A DNA stretch of 64,000 bases from an uncultured Prevotellamassilia sp. (lineage in GTDB: Bacteria > Bacteroidota > Bacteroidia > Bacteroidales > Bacteroidaceae). The position numbers were made by a program, and so were the translations under genes. Shown here in pieces: positions 23,721 to 32,960 of this stretch (position 1 is its first letter; the number at the start of each line of letters is the position of its first letter). The notes below the pieces were generated by a model. That model saw only the letters and a list, made by a program, of their open reading frames with translations. It was not told the origin of the DNA and searched no databases. The stretch spans positions 1 through 64,000 of the forward strand of contig CAKQOG010000006.1 in the NCBI GenBank assembly GCA_934255485.1. Direction: 5' to 3'.

Positions 23721-25709
23721 TTATGCCTTTAATGATGCTTTTATCAAATAAATAATGAGTGCTATATAAGCAATTAAAGACACTACTTGCGAAATCGGAG
23801 CATCAAGATAGGCTGCATTAGCAAAGTTTAGTCCACCGAACTGCATACCAGCACTTATAACTCCCATCAACGCTCCACCAGCTATAAATCCCGAAGCTAA
23901 GAGCGTTGCCTTTTCGTTTCGGCGTTGATTAAGAGCCACTTCTGTTGAGCGGCTATTTACGTACCAGTTTACAAGTCCACCCACAATGAGAGGCAAGTTA
24001 AGTTGCAATGGGATAAACATACCCAAGGCAAATGCAAGAGCAGATACGCCACAACATGTGAGGATTATAGAGATAACTGCGCCAATGCCATAGAGCAACC
24101 AAGGAGCACCTTGTCCGCTCATTAAAGGTTCGATTACCGCTGCCATTGCACGGGCTTGAGGTGCAGCCATCACATCTGAATTGTCGGGAGTAAAACCATA
24201 CGCCTTGTTTAAAATCATGATTACGCCACCTACGGTTGCAGCAGAAACAAGTATGCCAAGAAACTTAAAAGTCTCTTGTTTCTTTGGTGTTGCGCCAAGC
24301 CAATAACCAATCTTTAAGTCTGTAATAAATGCGCCAGCAGAAGATAAAGCCGTACATACCACACCGCCCATAATAAGAGCTGCTACCATACCGCCTGTAC
24401 CCTTTAGTCCGACTACTACCATGATAATAGAAGAGAGAATAAGTGTCATCAACGTCATGCCACTCACCGGATTAGAGCCTACTATAGCAATAGCATTAGC
24501 TGCAACAGTTGTGAACAAGAATGCTATTATTGCTACGATTAAAATGCCCACAATAGTAAACAGCAAACTGCCTCCCATTACATCAAAATAAAAGAATAAT
24601 GCAGTAACAACTATTGTTATTAAAGAGCCAATAGCTATTATCTTCATTGACAAATCGCGTTGTGTACGCTCTACATGTTCATCGTTGCTCTTACCATTAA
24701 AGATTTTTCCGACCAATGAGAATGCACTTTTAATAACATCCCAACTCTTGATTACACCGATGATACCTGCCATAGCAATACCACCGATACCTATGCTTTT
24801 GGCATAACCAAATAGTTGTTCGGGAGAGGCTTGCGAGGCTGTTATCGCTGCGGCATCTTTTGTAGCCTCAACTATAGTCATATCGGGAAATACAAGCGCT
24901 ATACCTGGAACAATAATCCACCAAACAGCCACAGAGCCAAAGCAAATAATGGCTGCATACTTTAGTCCGACAATATAGCCCATGCCCAACAATGCCGCAC
25001 TTGTATTAACGCTAAACACCAATTTGACTTTGTCTGCTACCACACTACCCCACTCGCAGCAACGCGATGTAAAGTTTTCATTCCACGCACCAAATGCAGC
25101 TACAGCAAAATCGTACAATCCGCCTACAATACCTGCTACAAGCAAAGGTTTTGCTTGCGAACCGCTACGTTCGCCCGATATAAGCACTTGAGTAGAAGCC
25201 GTTGCCTCGGGAAAAGGATATTTGCCGTGCATATCTTTTACAAAATATTTACGGAAGGGAATGAGGAACAATATACCTAATATACCTCCCAGCAATGACG
25301 ACAAAAACACTTGAAAGAAATTAACAGTAAGCTCTGGATATTTGTGTTGCAATATATATAAAGCAGGCAAAGTAAAGATAGCTCCAGCCACAATCATACC
25401 CGAGCATGCACCGATGCTTTGGATAATAACATTCTCGCCCAAAGGGTCTTTGCGATGCGTTGCACCACTTACGCCTACAGCAATGATGGTTATAGGGATA
25501 GCTGCCTCAAACACCTGTCCCACCTTCAATCCTAAATATGCCGTTGCAGCCGAAAAGACAATAGCCATGAGCAATCCCCACACAACCGACCAGGGAGTAA
25601 CTTCGCGATATTGTAGATTGGGTTTCATCAGAGGCTCATACTCTTCGCCCTCTTTCAATGGACGAAAAGCATTGTCTGGTAGAGAAACTTCTTTTTTAGG
25701 GTCTTCCAT
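23721..25709 (-). CDS. OPT-family oligopeptide transporter
   Basis: A 662-residue inner-membrane protein with about 15 hydrophobic segments. The start of the OPT domain, VVWGLLMAIVFSAATAYLGLKVGQ near residues 43-66, and the block RKDPLGENVIIQSIGACSG are typical of bacterial OPT proteins. Members take up small peptides or metal chelates by proton symport. The adjacent gene encodes a secreted M13 peptidase, so peptide supply followed by uptake is a plausible link. The 58-base gap between them and the order on the minus strand (peptidase first) allow cotranscription. Confidence 0.92.
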   Translation of the reverse strand: MEDPKKEVSLPDNAFRPLKEGEEYEPLMKPNLQYREVTPWSVVWGLLMAIVFSAATAYLGLKVGQVFEAAIPITIIAVGVSGATHRKDPLGENVIIQSIGACSGMIVAGAIFTLPALYILQHKYPELTVNFFQVFLSSLLGGILGILFLIPFRKYFVKDMHGKYPFPEATASTQVLISGERSGSQAKPLLVAGIVGGLYDFAVAAFGAWNENFTSRCCEWGSVVADKVKLVFSVNTSAALLGMGYIVGLKYAAIICFGSVAVWWIIVPGIALVFPDMTIVEATKDAAAITASQASPEQLFGYAKSIGIGGIAMAGIIGVIKSWDVIKSAFSLVGKIFNGKSNDEHVERTQRDLSMKIIAIGSLITIVVTALFFYFDVMGGSLLFTIVGILIVAIIAFLFTTVAANAIAIVGSNPVSGMTLMTLILSSIIMVVVGLKGTGGMVAALIMGGVVCTALSSAGAFITDLKIGYWLGATPKKQETFKFLGILVSAATVGGVIMILNKAYGFTPDNSDVMAAPQARAMAAVIEPLMSGQGAPWLLYGIGAVISIILTCCGVSALAFALGMFIPLQLNLPLIVGGLVNWYVNSRSTEVALNQRRNEKATLLASGFIAGGALMGVISAGMQFGGLNFANAAYLDAPISQVVSLIAYIALIIYLIKASLKA

Positions 25710-25767
25710 AAAGATAATGTATTTGCTTAATAAATAATGAGTTTATCTATTTAGTATAAAGTAGGTA

Positions 25768-27801
25768 TCACCATATATCCACACGTTTGTTTTTTGGTAC
25801 AAATAGAGGGTCTTTTTTAGTGATATGAAAAGCCTTATACCACGCATCGATGTGAGGCAAAGCACCATTCACACGCCATAATGCAGGAGAGTGAGGGTCG
25901 GTTTTAACCAATTGGCGTAACATTTCTTCGCGCGTATTACATGCCCAAATAAGTCCATAACTCAAAAAGAATCGTTGCTCGGGCGTAAAGCCATCAACCT
26001 TCTTTAGAGGATGTTTTTTCATAGCAGTCTGAAAGGCTTGGAAAGCAATATTCAAGCCTCCATGGTCGGCAATATTCTCGCCCAAGGTGAGTTTACCATT
26101 TGCGTTCAAATCTGGCAATACCTTGATATTGTCAAAGAAATCACTCATTACAGCAGTACGTTTTTCAAAGTCAGCTTTATCAGCCTTTGTCCACCAATCG
26201 CTAAAGTTGCCATCCTTGTCATATTGTGCACCTTGGTCGTCAAATCCGTGGGTCATTTCGTGTCCGATTACCACGCCTATCGCACCATAGTTGCACGCAT
26301 CGTCGGCATTAGCATTAAAGAAAGGAGGTTGCAAAATGCCAGCAGGGAAGCATATTTCGTTGGTTGTCGGATTGTAATAAGCATTGATAGTTTGTGGAGT
26401 CATGAGCCATTCTGTGCGGTCGGTTGGCTTGTTTACATGTTTGTCTATGTAGTATTGGTTCATGAACTGCGCCACTCTAACCATGTTGTCATGATAGCTC
26501 AAAGTTTCATCTATATCAAGCTTTGAATAATCCATCCATTTGTCGGGATAACCTATCTTCACGTAGAAACTGTTGAGTTTTTCGTGCGCCTTTTGCTTGG
26601 TTTCTTTACTCATCCACTGCTGTTGATCAATTCTCTCACCAAGCGCAGTTTGTAGGTTCTTAACCAATTCGAGCATGCGTTGTTTAGACGATTCAGGAAA
26701 ATATTTTTCAACATACATACGTCCAACAGCCATGCCTAAAGCACTACCTACAACATTCACTGCACGTTTCCAACGAGGCTTGTTCTGTTCAGCACCTTGC
26801 ATAGCATGTCCATAGAATTGGAAAGAGGCATCGCAAAAACGATCGCTCAAAGTATTACAAGCATCATCAATAACCTTGAATGTCAGATAAGCCTTTAGGT
26901 CATCGAGTGAAGTCTCTTTTAGTATATTCTCTACCTCATGAATAGGTTCGGGTTGGCTCACAGAGATATCCTTAATTGCAGGCACACCCATCTGTTGTAA
27001 GAACACATCCCAATCTATCCCCGCATAATCTTTTTTCAATTGCGCATACGACATTTTGTGGTAATTGGCCTCAACATTGCGCAACTGAGTAGGAGTATAA
27101 GAGGCACGAGCTATGCGCGTTTCGATATTGAGCACCGCTTGCATGGCTTGTTGAGCTTGAGCCTTGTCGTAGCCAGTCATAACAAAAAGTTGCTCCACAT
27201 AATTGCGATAAGCATTACGGATTTTTACCGTTGGCTCATCATCTGAAAGATAATAGTCGCGTTCGCCCATCGATATGCCACCTTGATACAACTGCACCAA
27301 ATTGTAGCGTGCATCCATCATATCAGCATCACACATAATGCTAAAGAAGTTGCCAATACCCATCGATTGCAAGCGTCCCATTTCTCGTTGCACATCAGCC
27401 TTTGTCTGCAGCGCATTCACCTCGTCCATAAGCGATTTAATAGGAGCATAATCCTCTTTGTTACGGCGCACACTGTCCATTGCCAAGCGATAGAGCGAAC
27501 CTATTTTCTGCTCAAGTGTTCCTTGTTTAAACGACTTTGCCGCAAGTTCATCGATGAGTTGGCGAATTTGTTTGCTATTATTTTCTCTCAAAGCATCAAA
27601 TTGCGCATATCTTGAATATTCTGGAGTAAGCGGATGTTGCTTTGTCCATCCACCCGTAGCATAACGATAAAAGTCGGTTCCTGGTTTTACGGTTAAATCC
27701 ATGTTTGAACGATCTATCCCCGACACAAGTTCACCTTGCTGTTGCGCCATAGCGATTGATGATACAAATGCCAACATAGGCAACAATGATTTAATATTCA
27801 T
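25768..27801 (-). CDS. M13-family zinc metallopeptidase, secreted
   Basis: A 677-residue neprilysin/PepO-type endopeptidase. A signal peptide covers residues 1-19 (MNIKSLLPMLAFVSSIAMA). The large N-terminal lobe (M13_N) starts with the family pattern MDLTVKPGTDFYRYATGGW, and the catalytic domain has the zinc motif VIGHEMTHGFD (HEMTH) and the third ligand in LGENIADHGG. It should cleave short peptides in the periplasm or at the cell surface. The C-terminus ends in the typical DW-like KRVDIW. It stands upstream of the OPT transporter on the same strand. Confidence 0.95.
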   Translation of the reverse strand: MNIKSLLPMLAFVSSIAMAQQQGELVSGIDRSNMDLTVKPGTDFYRYATGGWTKQHPLTPEYSRYAQFDALRENNSKQIRQLIDELAAKSFKQGTLEQKIGSLYRLAMDSVRRNKEDYAPIKSLMDEVNALQTKADVQREMGRLQSMGIGNFFSIMCDADMMDARYNLVQLYQGGISMGERDYYLSDDEPTVKIRNAYRNYVEQLFVMTGYDKAQAQQAMQAVLNIETRIARASYTPTQLRNVEANYHKMSYAQLKKDYAGIDWDVFLQQMGVPAIKDISVSQPEPIHEVENILKETSLDDLKAYLTFKVIDDACNTLSDRFCDASFQFYGHAMQGAEQNKPRWKRAVNVVGSALGMAVGRMYVEKYFPESSKQRMLELVKNLQTALGERIDQQQWMSKETKQKAHEKLNSFYVKIGYPDKWMDYSKLDIDETLSYHDNMVRVAQFMNQYYIDKHVNKPTDRTEWLMTPQTINAYYNPTTNEICFPAGILQPPFFNANADDACNYGAIGVVIGHEMTHGFDDQGAQYDKDGNFSDWWTKADKADFEKRTAVMSDFFDNIKVLPDLNANGKLTLGENIADHGGLNIAFQAFQTAMKKHPLKKVDGFTPEQRFFLSYGLIWACNTREEMLRQLVKTDPHSPALWRVNGALPHIDAWYKAFHITKKDPLFVPKNKRVDIW

Positions 27802-27842
27802 TTATTTAATTAGTTTTATATTTTTTACTTTTATAGAAACTA

Positions 27843-29786
27843 TCAATCTTCAATAGCTTCCATAGCTTTCTCCCACGCATCTTCAGCTTGTTTTAGCTCT
27901 TGTTGCACTTTTGCATAAGCTTCAAAGAGAGTTGCATCTGTGGCCCCTTCGGGAGTGGCAAGTTTAGCCTCTACATCAGCCTTTTTCTGTTCAAGTTTTG
28001 CAACATCTTCTTCGCATTTTTCAACCAATTTTTCGGCCTTCCTGCGCAGTTTAGCTTTCTCTTTTTGTTCTTCGTAAGAGAGTTTTCCTTCTGAGGCTAC
28101 TTCTGCAGAATCTGGTGCCTTAGATGTGCTTTGTGTTGTTGCCGAAGGTGAGCCAGCAGTGTGTAGTTCATCGAGCGATTCCATCTCTTTTTTTTGCAAA
28201 AAGTCGTAGATACCGCCAATATGCTCACGCACTAAGCCTCCGCCAAATTCGTACACCTTGCTTACGAGTCCATCAAGGAAATCGCGGTCGTGACTCACCA
28301 CAATCACCGTACCATCAAACGAGAGAATGGCCTCTTTTAGCACATCTTTAGTGCGCATATCCAAGTGGTTAGTAGGTTCATCAAGGATAAGGAAGTTTAC
28401 GGGTTCGAGCAATAGTTTTATCATAGCTAAGCGCGAGCGTTCACCGCCCGAAAGCACCTTTACCTTTTTATCGGATGCTTCGCCACCAAACATAAATGCG
28501 CCCAAAATGTCGCGTATTTTCAGTCTGATATCGCCTTTTGCCACACGGTCTATGGTGTCGAACACAGTTAGCTCACCATCAAGCATTTGCGCCTGATTTT
28601 GTGCATAATAACCTATCTCTACATTGTGTCCCAGCTTTAGTTTTCCGGTATAAGGTATTTCGTTCATTATGCACTTTACGAGCGTTGATTTACCCTCACC
28701 ATTCTTACCCACGAAAGCCACTTTCTCGCCTCGCTTAATGGTTAGATTAACGTTATGAAACACGCAATGCTCGCCATAATCCTTACGCAAATCTTCGCAT
28801 ATCACGGGGTAATCGCCCGAACGAGAGCAAGGTGGAAACTTGAGATGCAGACTTGAGTTGTCTACTTCATCCACCTCAATAGGCACAATTTTTTCGAGTT
28901 GTTTGATACGACTCTGCACCTGTACGGCCTTGGTAGGCTTATATCTAAATCGCTCAATAAAGTCTTTTATGTCGGCTATCTCCTTTTGTTGGTTTTCGTA
29001 AGCTCGCAATTGTTGTTCACGACGCTCGGCGCGCAACTTTACATAGTCGTCGTATTTAACCTTATAGTCAGTTATCTTGCCACACGATATTTCGAGTGTA
29101 CGATTAGTAACATTGTTAATGAAAGCACGGTCGTGACTCACGAGCACTACCGCACTTGCTGAACGCGCCAAAAACTTTTCGAGCCAACGTATACTTTCAA
29201 TATCCAAATGGTTGGTTGGCTCATCGAGCAACAACACATCGGGGCGTCGCAAAAGCAATTTGGCCAATTCGATACGCATGCGCCAACCGCCCGAAAACTC
29301 CTTAGTGGGTCGGTTAAAATCGGATGTAGCAAAACCCAATCCTTGCAACGTGCGCTCTAATTCGGCATGATAGTTCATGCCTCCCATTAGCTGAAAACGC
29401 TCGCTCTCATGCGTAAAAGTCTCAACCAACTGCATATAACTTTCGCTTTCATAGTCTGTGCGATTGGCCAATTGGTTGTTGAGTTGTTCCACGCGCTGTT
29501 GCATATCGCTGATGTGTTCAAAGGCTTTTTCAGCCTCTTCCATCACTGTGTGCTCATCGCTCAACACCATTACCTGTGGCAGATAGCCAATGGTTATATC
29601 GTTCTGTACAGCCACGGTTCCAGATGTAGGTTCTTGGTGCCCCGATAGTATTTTTAAGAGCGTTGATTTGCCTGCACCATTTTTGCCTACAAGTGCTATG
29701 CGGTCTTTTTTATTTATAACAAACGACACATCCGTGAACAACGGACGTGCGCTAAATTCCACCGAAAGGTGTTCAACTGAAATCAT
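27843..29786 (-). CDS. ABC-F family ATP-binding protein
   Basis: A 647-residue soluble protein with two ABC domains and no membrane segments. Walker A motifs are GKNGAGKST (about residue 35) and GKNGEGKST (about residue 365). Signature sequences are FSGGWRMRIELAKLL and LSGGERSRLAMIKLL, each followed by LLLDEPTNHLD or LILDEPTNHLD. A linker (about 245-310) with many Arg and Gln connects them, and a C-terminal coiled coil rich in Lys and Glu follows. ABC-F proteins act on stalled or antibiotic-blocked ribosomes. Resistance function cannot be claimed; the Uup/EttA-like housekeeping role is more likely. It lies 41 bases upstream of the M13 peptidase gene. Confidence 0.95.
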   Translation of the reverse strand: MISVEHLSVEFSARPLFTDVSFVINKKDRIALVGKNGAGKSTLLKILSGHQEPTSGTVAVQNDITIGYLPQVMVLSDEHTVMEEAEKAFEHISDMQQRVEQLNNQLANRTDYESESYMQLVETFTHESERFQLMGGMNYHAELERTLQGLGFATSDFNRPTKEFSGGWRMRIELAKLLLRRPDVLLLDEPTNHLDIESIRWLEKFLARSASAVVLVSHDRAFINNVTNRTLEISCGKITDYKVKYDDYVKLRAERREQQLRAYENQQKEIADIKDFIERFRYKPTKAVQVQSRIKQLEKIVPIEVDEVDNSSLHLKFPPCSRSGDYPVICEDLRKDYGEHCVFHNVNLTIKRGEKVAFVGKNGEGKSTLVKCIMNEIPYTGKLKLGHNVEIGYYAQNQAQMLDGELTVFDTIDRVAKGDIRLKIRDILGAFMFGGEASDKKVKVLSGGERSRLAMIKLLLEPVNFLILDEPTNHLDMRTKDVLKEAILSFDGTVIVVSHDRDFLDGLVSKVYEFGGGLVREHIGGIYDFLQKKEMESLDELHTAGSPSATTQSTSKAPDSAEVASEGKLSYEEQKEKAKLRRKAEKLVEKCEEDVAKLEQKKADVEAKLATPEGATDATLFEAYAKVQQELKQAEDAWEKAMEAIED

Positions 29787-29881
29787 TTATAAAAACTTGA
29801 AGTTATGGGTTTCGAGAGCTATGCTAAAAGTTTTACATAAACTATATATCACATGATTAAGGCAATGCTACCTAAAGCAAA

Positions 29882-29973
29882 CATGTGCGGACAAACAATT
29901 CTTATACCCATGTTTATCTCCTTTTTTTTTATAAAAACAGAGATACTGAGTAGAAATTGTTTGTTCGCACATG
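29882..29973. repeat. Inverted repeat between proS and ABC-F gene
   Basis: Two 19-base arms (starting CATGTGCGGACAAAC on the left) enclose 54 bases that contain ten Ts in a row and a TATCTC/GAGATA pairing. The single imperfect pair is a G-U on the plus strand and a mismatch on the minus strand, although both flanking genes are on the minus strand. It is therefore not a standard terminator of proS. A terminator with mixed features or a small mobile-element relic are both possible. Confidence 0.55.
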
Positions 29974-29981
29974 GCAGTTAA

Positions 29982-31466
29982 TTAGTAGCTACGAGCTACT
30001 ATCACCTTGCATGTTGCAGGCTTGCCACTTACCATGTCAACACCTGGATTGCTTTGGTCTACACCAAATGGTACACAACGAATTGTTGCTTGTGTATCGG
30101 CCTTAATCTTAGCCTCTGTTTCTTCGGTACCATCCCATGGGCAAAGGAAGAAACCGCCTTGCTTAACGCGTTCCTTAAACTCTTCATAATTGTCGCAAGG
30201 GAAGGTGTTTTCTTCTAAACGCTTCTTGGCTTTGTCAAAAATGTTGCTTTGGATTTCGTCGAGCAATTGTCTTACATACTCTTCAATGCCCTCGAATGAG
30301 CGTGTTTCTTTTTCGAGTGTATCGCGACGCATCACTTCGATTGTGCCATTGTTTAAGTCGTTTCCGCCCATAACAAGACGTACAGGCACGCCCTTCAACT
30401 CATAGTCGGCAAACTTAAAGCCAGGACGCTTATTGTCGGCATTGTCATACTTCACGCGTATGCCCATCTTGCGAAGGTTCTTGGCCAATGCGCCCAGTTT
30501 TTCGTTGAAGATGGCAAGCTGCTCATCACCTTTATAAATAGGCACAATTACTACTTGAATAGGCGCAAGACGTGGAGGAAGCACAAGGCCATTATCATCA
30601 GAGTGTGTCATGATGAGCGCACCCATCAAACGTGTGCTTACGCCCCATGAAGTGGCCCAAGCATACTCCATTTTATTGTCTTTATTAACAAATTGCACAT
30701 TGAATGCACGTCCAAAGTTCTGACCCAAGAAGTGGCTCGTACCGCTCTGCAAAGCCTTGCCATCTTGCATCATAGCCTCAATAGTATAGGTATCAAGTGC
30801 ACCTGCGAAACGCTCTGTAGCACTCTTCACACCACGTACTACAGGCACAGCCATTACTTCTTCGGCAAAGTCGGCATATACGTGAAGCATCTGCTTGGCA
30901 CGTGCTTCAGCCTCCTCGCGAGTGGCATGTGCGGTGTGTCCCTCTTGCCACAAGAACTCTGATGTACGCAAGAACAAACGGGTACGCATTTCCCAACGCA
31001 TTACGTTACACCATTGGTTGCAGCACAAAGGCAGGTCGCGCCATGAGTGTATCCATTTGCGATAGGTGTTCCAAATGGTAGTTTCGGATGTAGGACGGAT
31101 AATAAGTTCCTCTTCGAGCTTAGCAGCAGGGTCTACCACCACACCATCACCGTCGGGATTAGCCTTTAAGCGATAGTGTGTTACCACTGCACATTCCTTG
31201 GCAAATCCCTCTACGTGTTCAGCTTCCTTAGACAAGAAACTCTTTGGGATAAGCATTGGAAAATATACATTCTGCACGCCAGTTTCCTTGAAACGCATAT
31301 CAAGTTCGTGCTGTATTGTTTCCCAAATAGCATAGCCATATGGTTTGATAATCATACATCCACGAACATCTGATTGTTCTGCCAAATCGGCTTTAACCAC
31401 GAGTTCGTTATACCAACGCGAATAGTCTACACTACGTTTGGTAAGGTCTTTTAGTTCTTTTGCCAT
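29982..31466 (-). CDS. proS: Proline--tRNA ligase, archaeal/eukaryotic type
   Basis: A 494-residue class II synthetase. The short length, the absence of the bacterial editing insertion, and the extra C-terminal zinc-binding-type domain (IKADTQATIRCVPFG to ARSY) mark ProRS type 3, found in archaea, eukaryotes and some bacteria including Bacteroidetes. Motif 1 is in RGCMIIKPYGYAIWETIQ, motif 2 is RWEMRTRLFLRTSEFLWQEG, with the proline site TSE, and motif 3 is GVSTRLMGALIMTHSDDNGLVLP. It has its own -7 element and lies upstream of the ABC-F gene. Confidence 0.96.
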   Translation of the reverse strand: MAKELKDLTKRSVDYSRWYNELVVKADLAEQSDVRGCMIIKPYGYAIWETIQHELDMRFKETGVQNVYFPMLIPKSFLSKEAEHVEGFAKECAVVTHYRLKANPDGDGVVVDPAAKLEEELIIRPTSETTIWNTYRKWIHSWRDLPLCCNQWCNVMRWEMRTRLFLRTSEFLWQEGHTAHATREEAEARAKQMLHVYADFAEEVMAVPVVRGVKSATERFAGALDTYTIEAMMQDGKALQSGTSHFLGQNFGRAFNVQFVNKDNKMEYAWATSWGVSTRLMGALIMTHSDDNGLVLPPRLAPIQVVIVPIYKGDEQLAIFNEKLGALAKNLRKMGIRVKYDNADNKRPGFKFADYELKGVPVRLVMGGNDLNNGTIEVMRRDTLEKETRSFEGIEEYVRQLLDEIQSNIFDKAKKRLEENTFPCDNYEEFKERVKQGGFFLCPWDGTEETEAKIKADTQATIRCVPFGVDQSNPGVDMVSGKPATCKVIVARSY

Positions 31467-31545
31467 TGTGTTTTAAGCTCATTAGGTGTTGCTTGTAACA
31501 GACAAATACACCTAAGTTTTTTTATTGTTTCTTATTGTATGGTTG

Positions 31546-31553
31546 CAAATTTA
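31546..31553 (-). promoter_or_regulatory. Probable -7 element of proS
   Basis: TAAATTTG followed by C on the minus strand fits TAnnTTTG, about 80 bases upstream of the ATG. The -33 region is poor. Confidence 0.5.
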
Positions 31554-31624
31554 CAAATAAAAACATAATCTCATAAAATTAGCATAATGCTTTTTGCTAT
31601 TAGCACCGAAAAGTGCGGCATTTG

Positions 31625-31655
31625 TTTGGTATTTTTTTAGTAATCACTATCTTTG
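31625..31655 (+). promoter_or_regulatory. Promoter of OmpA-like lipoprotein gene
   Basis: TTTG, 19 bases, TATCTTTG followed by C: an exact Bacteroidetes promoter, with a leader of about 105 nt. The 300-base gap shared with proS holds only these two promoters. Confidence 0.82.
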
Positions 31656-31768
31656 CAATAAAATAGACTACGATTCTACATTGCAAATGCAATTATATAA
31701 TACAATCATTTTGGTTCTATTTTACCTAAAGGCACGTACTAAAAACAACAAAATAAGAAATGCTTATT

Positions 31769-32485
31769 ATGAAAAAGATGAAACTTTCTGTCTGCGCTGT
31801 AAGCGTGGCTATGCTGCTTAGCAGCTGCGGTGGCATGACAAACACTGCAAAAGGTGGTTTAATTGGTGGTGCAAGCGGTGGTGCCGTTGGTGCCTTAATT
31901 GGTCAACTCATTGGTCACGGCAAAGGTGCCGCTATTGGTGCTGCCGTTGGTGCAGCCGTTGGTTCGGGTGCAGGTGTTATCATCGGCAACAAAATGGACA
32001 AGGCTAAGAAGGCTGCTGAAGCAGCAAACGCTAAGGCCGAAATCATTAAGGATGCTAATGGCACTGAATATGTTAAGGCTACTTTCGATAGCGGTTTGCT
32101 TTTCACAACTGGTTCATCAAAGCTAAGCGCTTCTGCTGCATCTGCAATCAATAAGTTTGTAAAACAACTCACAGCCGAAGACAATACTTACGAACTTGCT
32201 ATTTGCGGTTTCACCGACAACCAAGGTTGGAGAAACTGCACTGCTGAACAAAGCAAGGCTAAGAACGTTGAACTTTCACAGAGCCGCGCCTACGCAGTTA
32301 AGAGCCAAATCATAGGCGCTGGCTACCCTTCAAGCCGTTTGGTTAGCGTTAAGGGCTATGGCGAGGAAAATCCCGTTGCCGACAATAGCACTGCTGCTGG
32401 TCAAAAGGAGAACCGCCGCGTTGAGGTTTATATCCTCCCAAGTAAGGATATGATTAACGCTGCTAATAACGCTACAAGCAAATAA
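31769..32485 (+). CDS. OmpA-domain lipoprotein with glycine zipper
   Basis: A lipoprotein of 238 residues. The signal peptide ends at the lipobox LLSSC, with the lipidated cysteine near residue 20. A glycine-zipper segment (about 30-75, with repeated GGASGGAVGALIG and GAAIGAAVGAAVG) follows and can insert in membranes. The C-terminal OmpA domain (about 95-230) has the peptidoglycan-binding pattern ELAICGFTDN, LSQSRAYAVKSQI and GYGEENPVADN, ending NRRVEVYI. It probably anchors the outer membrane to the cell wall. The frame allows an ATG nine bases earlier, but MKKMKLSV starts a normal signal peptide. It has its own promoter and terminator. Confidence 0.9.
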   Translation: MKKMKLSVCAVSVAMLLSSCGGMTNTAKGGLIGGASGGAVGALIGQLIGHGKGAAIGAAVGAAVGSGAGVIIGNKMDKAKKAAEAANAKAEIIKDANGTEYVKATFDSGLLFTTGSSKLSASAASAINKFVKQLTAEDNTYELAICGFTDNQGWRNCTAEQSKAKNVELSQSRAYAVKSQIIGAGYPSSRLVSVKGYGEENPVADNSTAAGQKENRRVEVYILPSKDMINAANNATSK

Positions 32486-32508
32486 AAAATTCTTTTTAAA
32501 AAGCCAAA

Positions 32509-32555
32509 CGGAGAGCATTCCACACAAGTTTTTGGGGTGCTCTCCGCTTTTATTT
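32509..32555 (+). terminator. Terminator of OmpA-like gene
   Basis: CGGAGAGCA pairs with TGCTCTCCG around a 20-base loop with an inner CC/GG pairing, and a T-rich tail follows. Confidence 0.85.
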
Positions 32556-32684
32556 TGTGAACATTTATTGACATTTGGCTTTGCTGAAATAGAAACGAAA
32601 TGTTAATGATTTTAACATAAAACTGCTATTTTCACAACTTTATGTACGATAAAATTTGACTATTTACGTTCTATTTTGCTAACA

Positions 32685-32790
32685 TACGTGTTCTTATACC
32701 ACAAGAATACGTATGCTTATGGCACAAGGATACGCATCCTTATGAGCTAAGGATACGCATCCTTATGCCATAAGAACACGTTTATAAGGA
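32685..32790. repeat. Four-unit 23-bp palindromic tandem array (array 2)
   Basis: Four direct repeats of 23 bp start at 32685, 32708, 32731 and 32754, each beginning TACG, with a partial fifth unit. Within units, TCCTTAT or TTCTTAT faces AAGGA or AAGAA, so each can form a hairpin. The outermost arms ACGTGTTCTTAT and ATAAGAACACGT are exact reverse complements. The sequence is unrelated to arrays 1 and 3. It lies between the converging OmpA-like and beta-galactosidase genes. The rest of this 475-base gap contains two terminators. Confidence 0.88.
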
Positions 32791-32861
32791 TATTTACATA
32801 TAAAATTTTGCTACATGCATTTCGTAACTATTTGATTATCAATAAACTTTACAAAAACTCC

Positions 32862-32915
32862 ATAAATCAAAAAAAATCGACCACAATGAACTGCGGTCGA
32901 TTTTTTTTGATTTAT
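32862..32915. terminator. Bidirectional terminator after beta-galactosidase
   Basis: A perfect 21-bp stem starting ATAAATCAAAAAAAATCGACC encloses 12 bases. It has A-runs on the left and T-runs on the right, so it can end transcripts in either direction. It serves the minus-strand beta-galactosidase gene 46 bases away. Confidence 0.85.
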
Positions 32916-32960
32916 GAGCATTTGGTTTTGATTAGTTCGCCATTTTTCCCACTCATTTTT

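Noticed and set aside
27843..29786. Antibiotic resistance ABC-F determinant
   Set aside because: The arrangement of two ABC domains with a C-terminal coiled coil fits housekeeping ABC-F proteins; nothing specific to resistance subfamilies was identified and there is no mobile context.
31594..31821. 75-codon frame before the OmpA-like gene
   Set aside because: It spans the promoter and overlaps the true gene in another frame.
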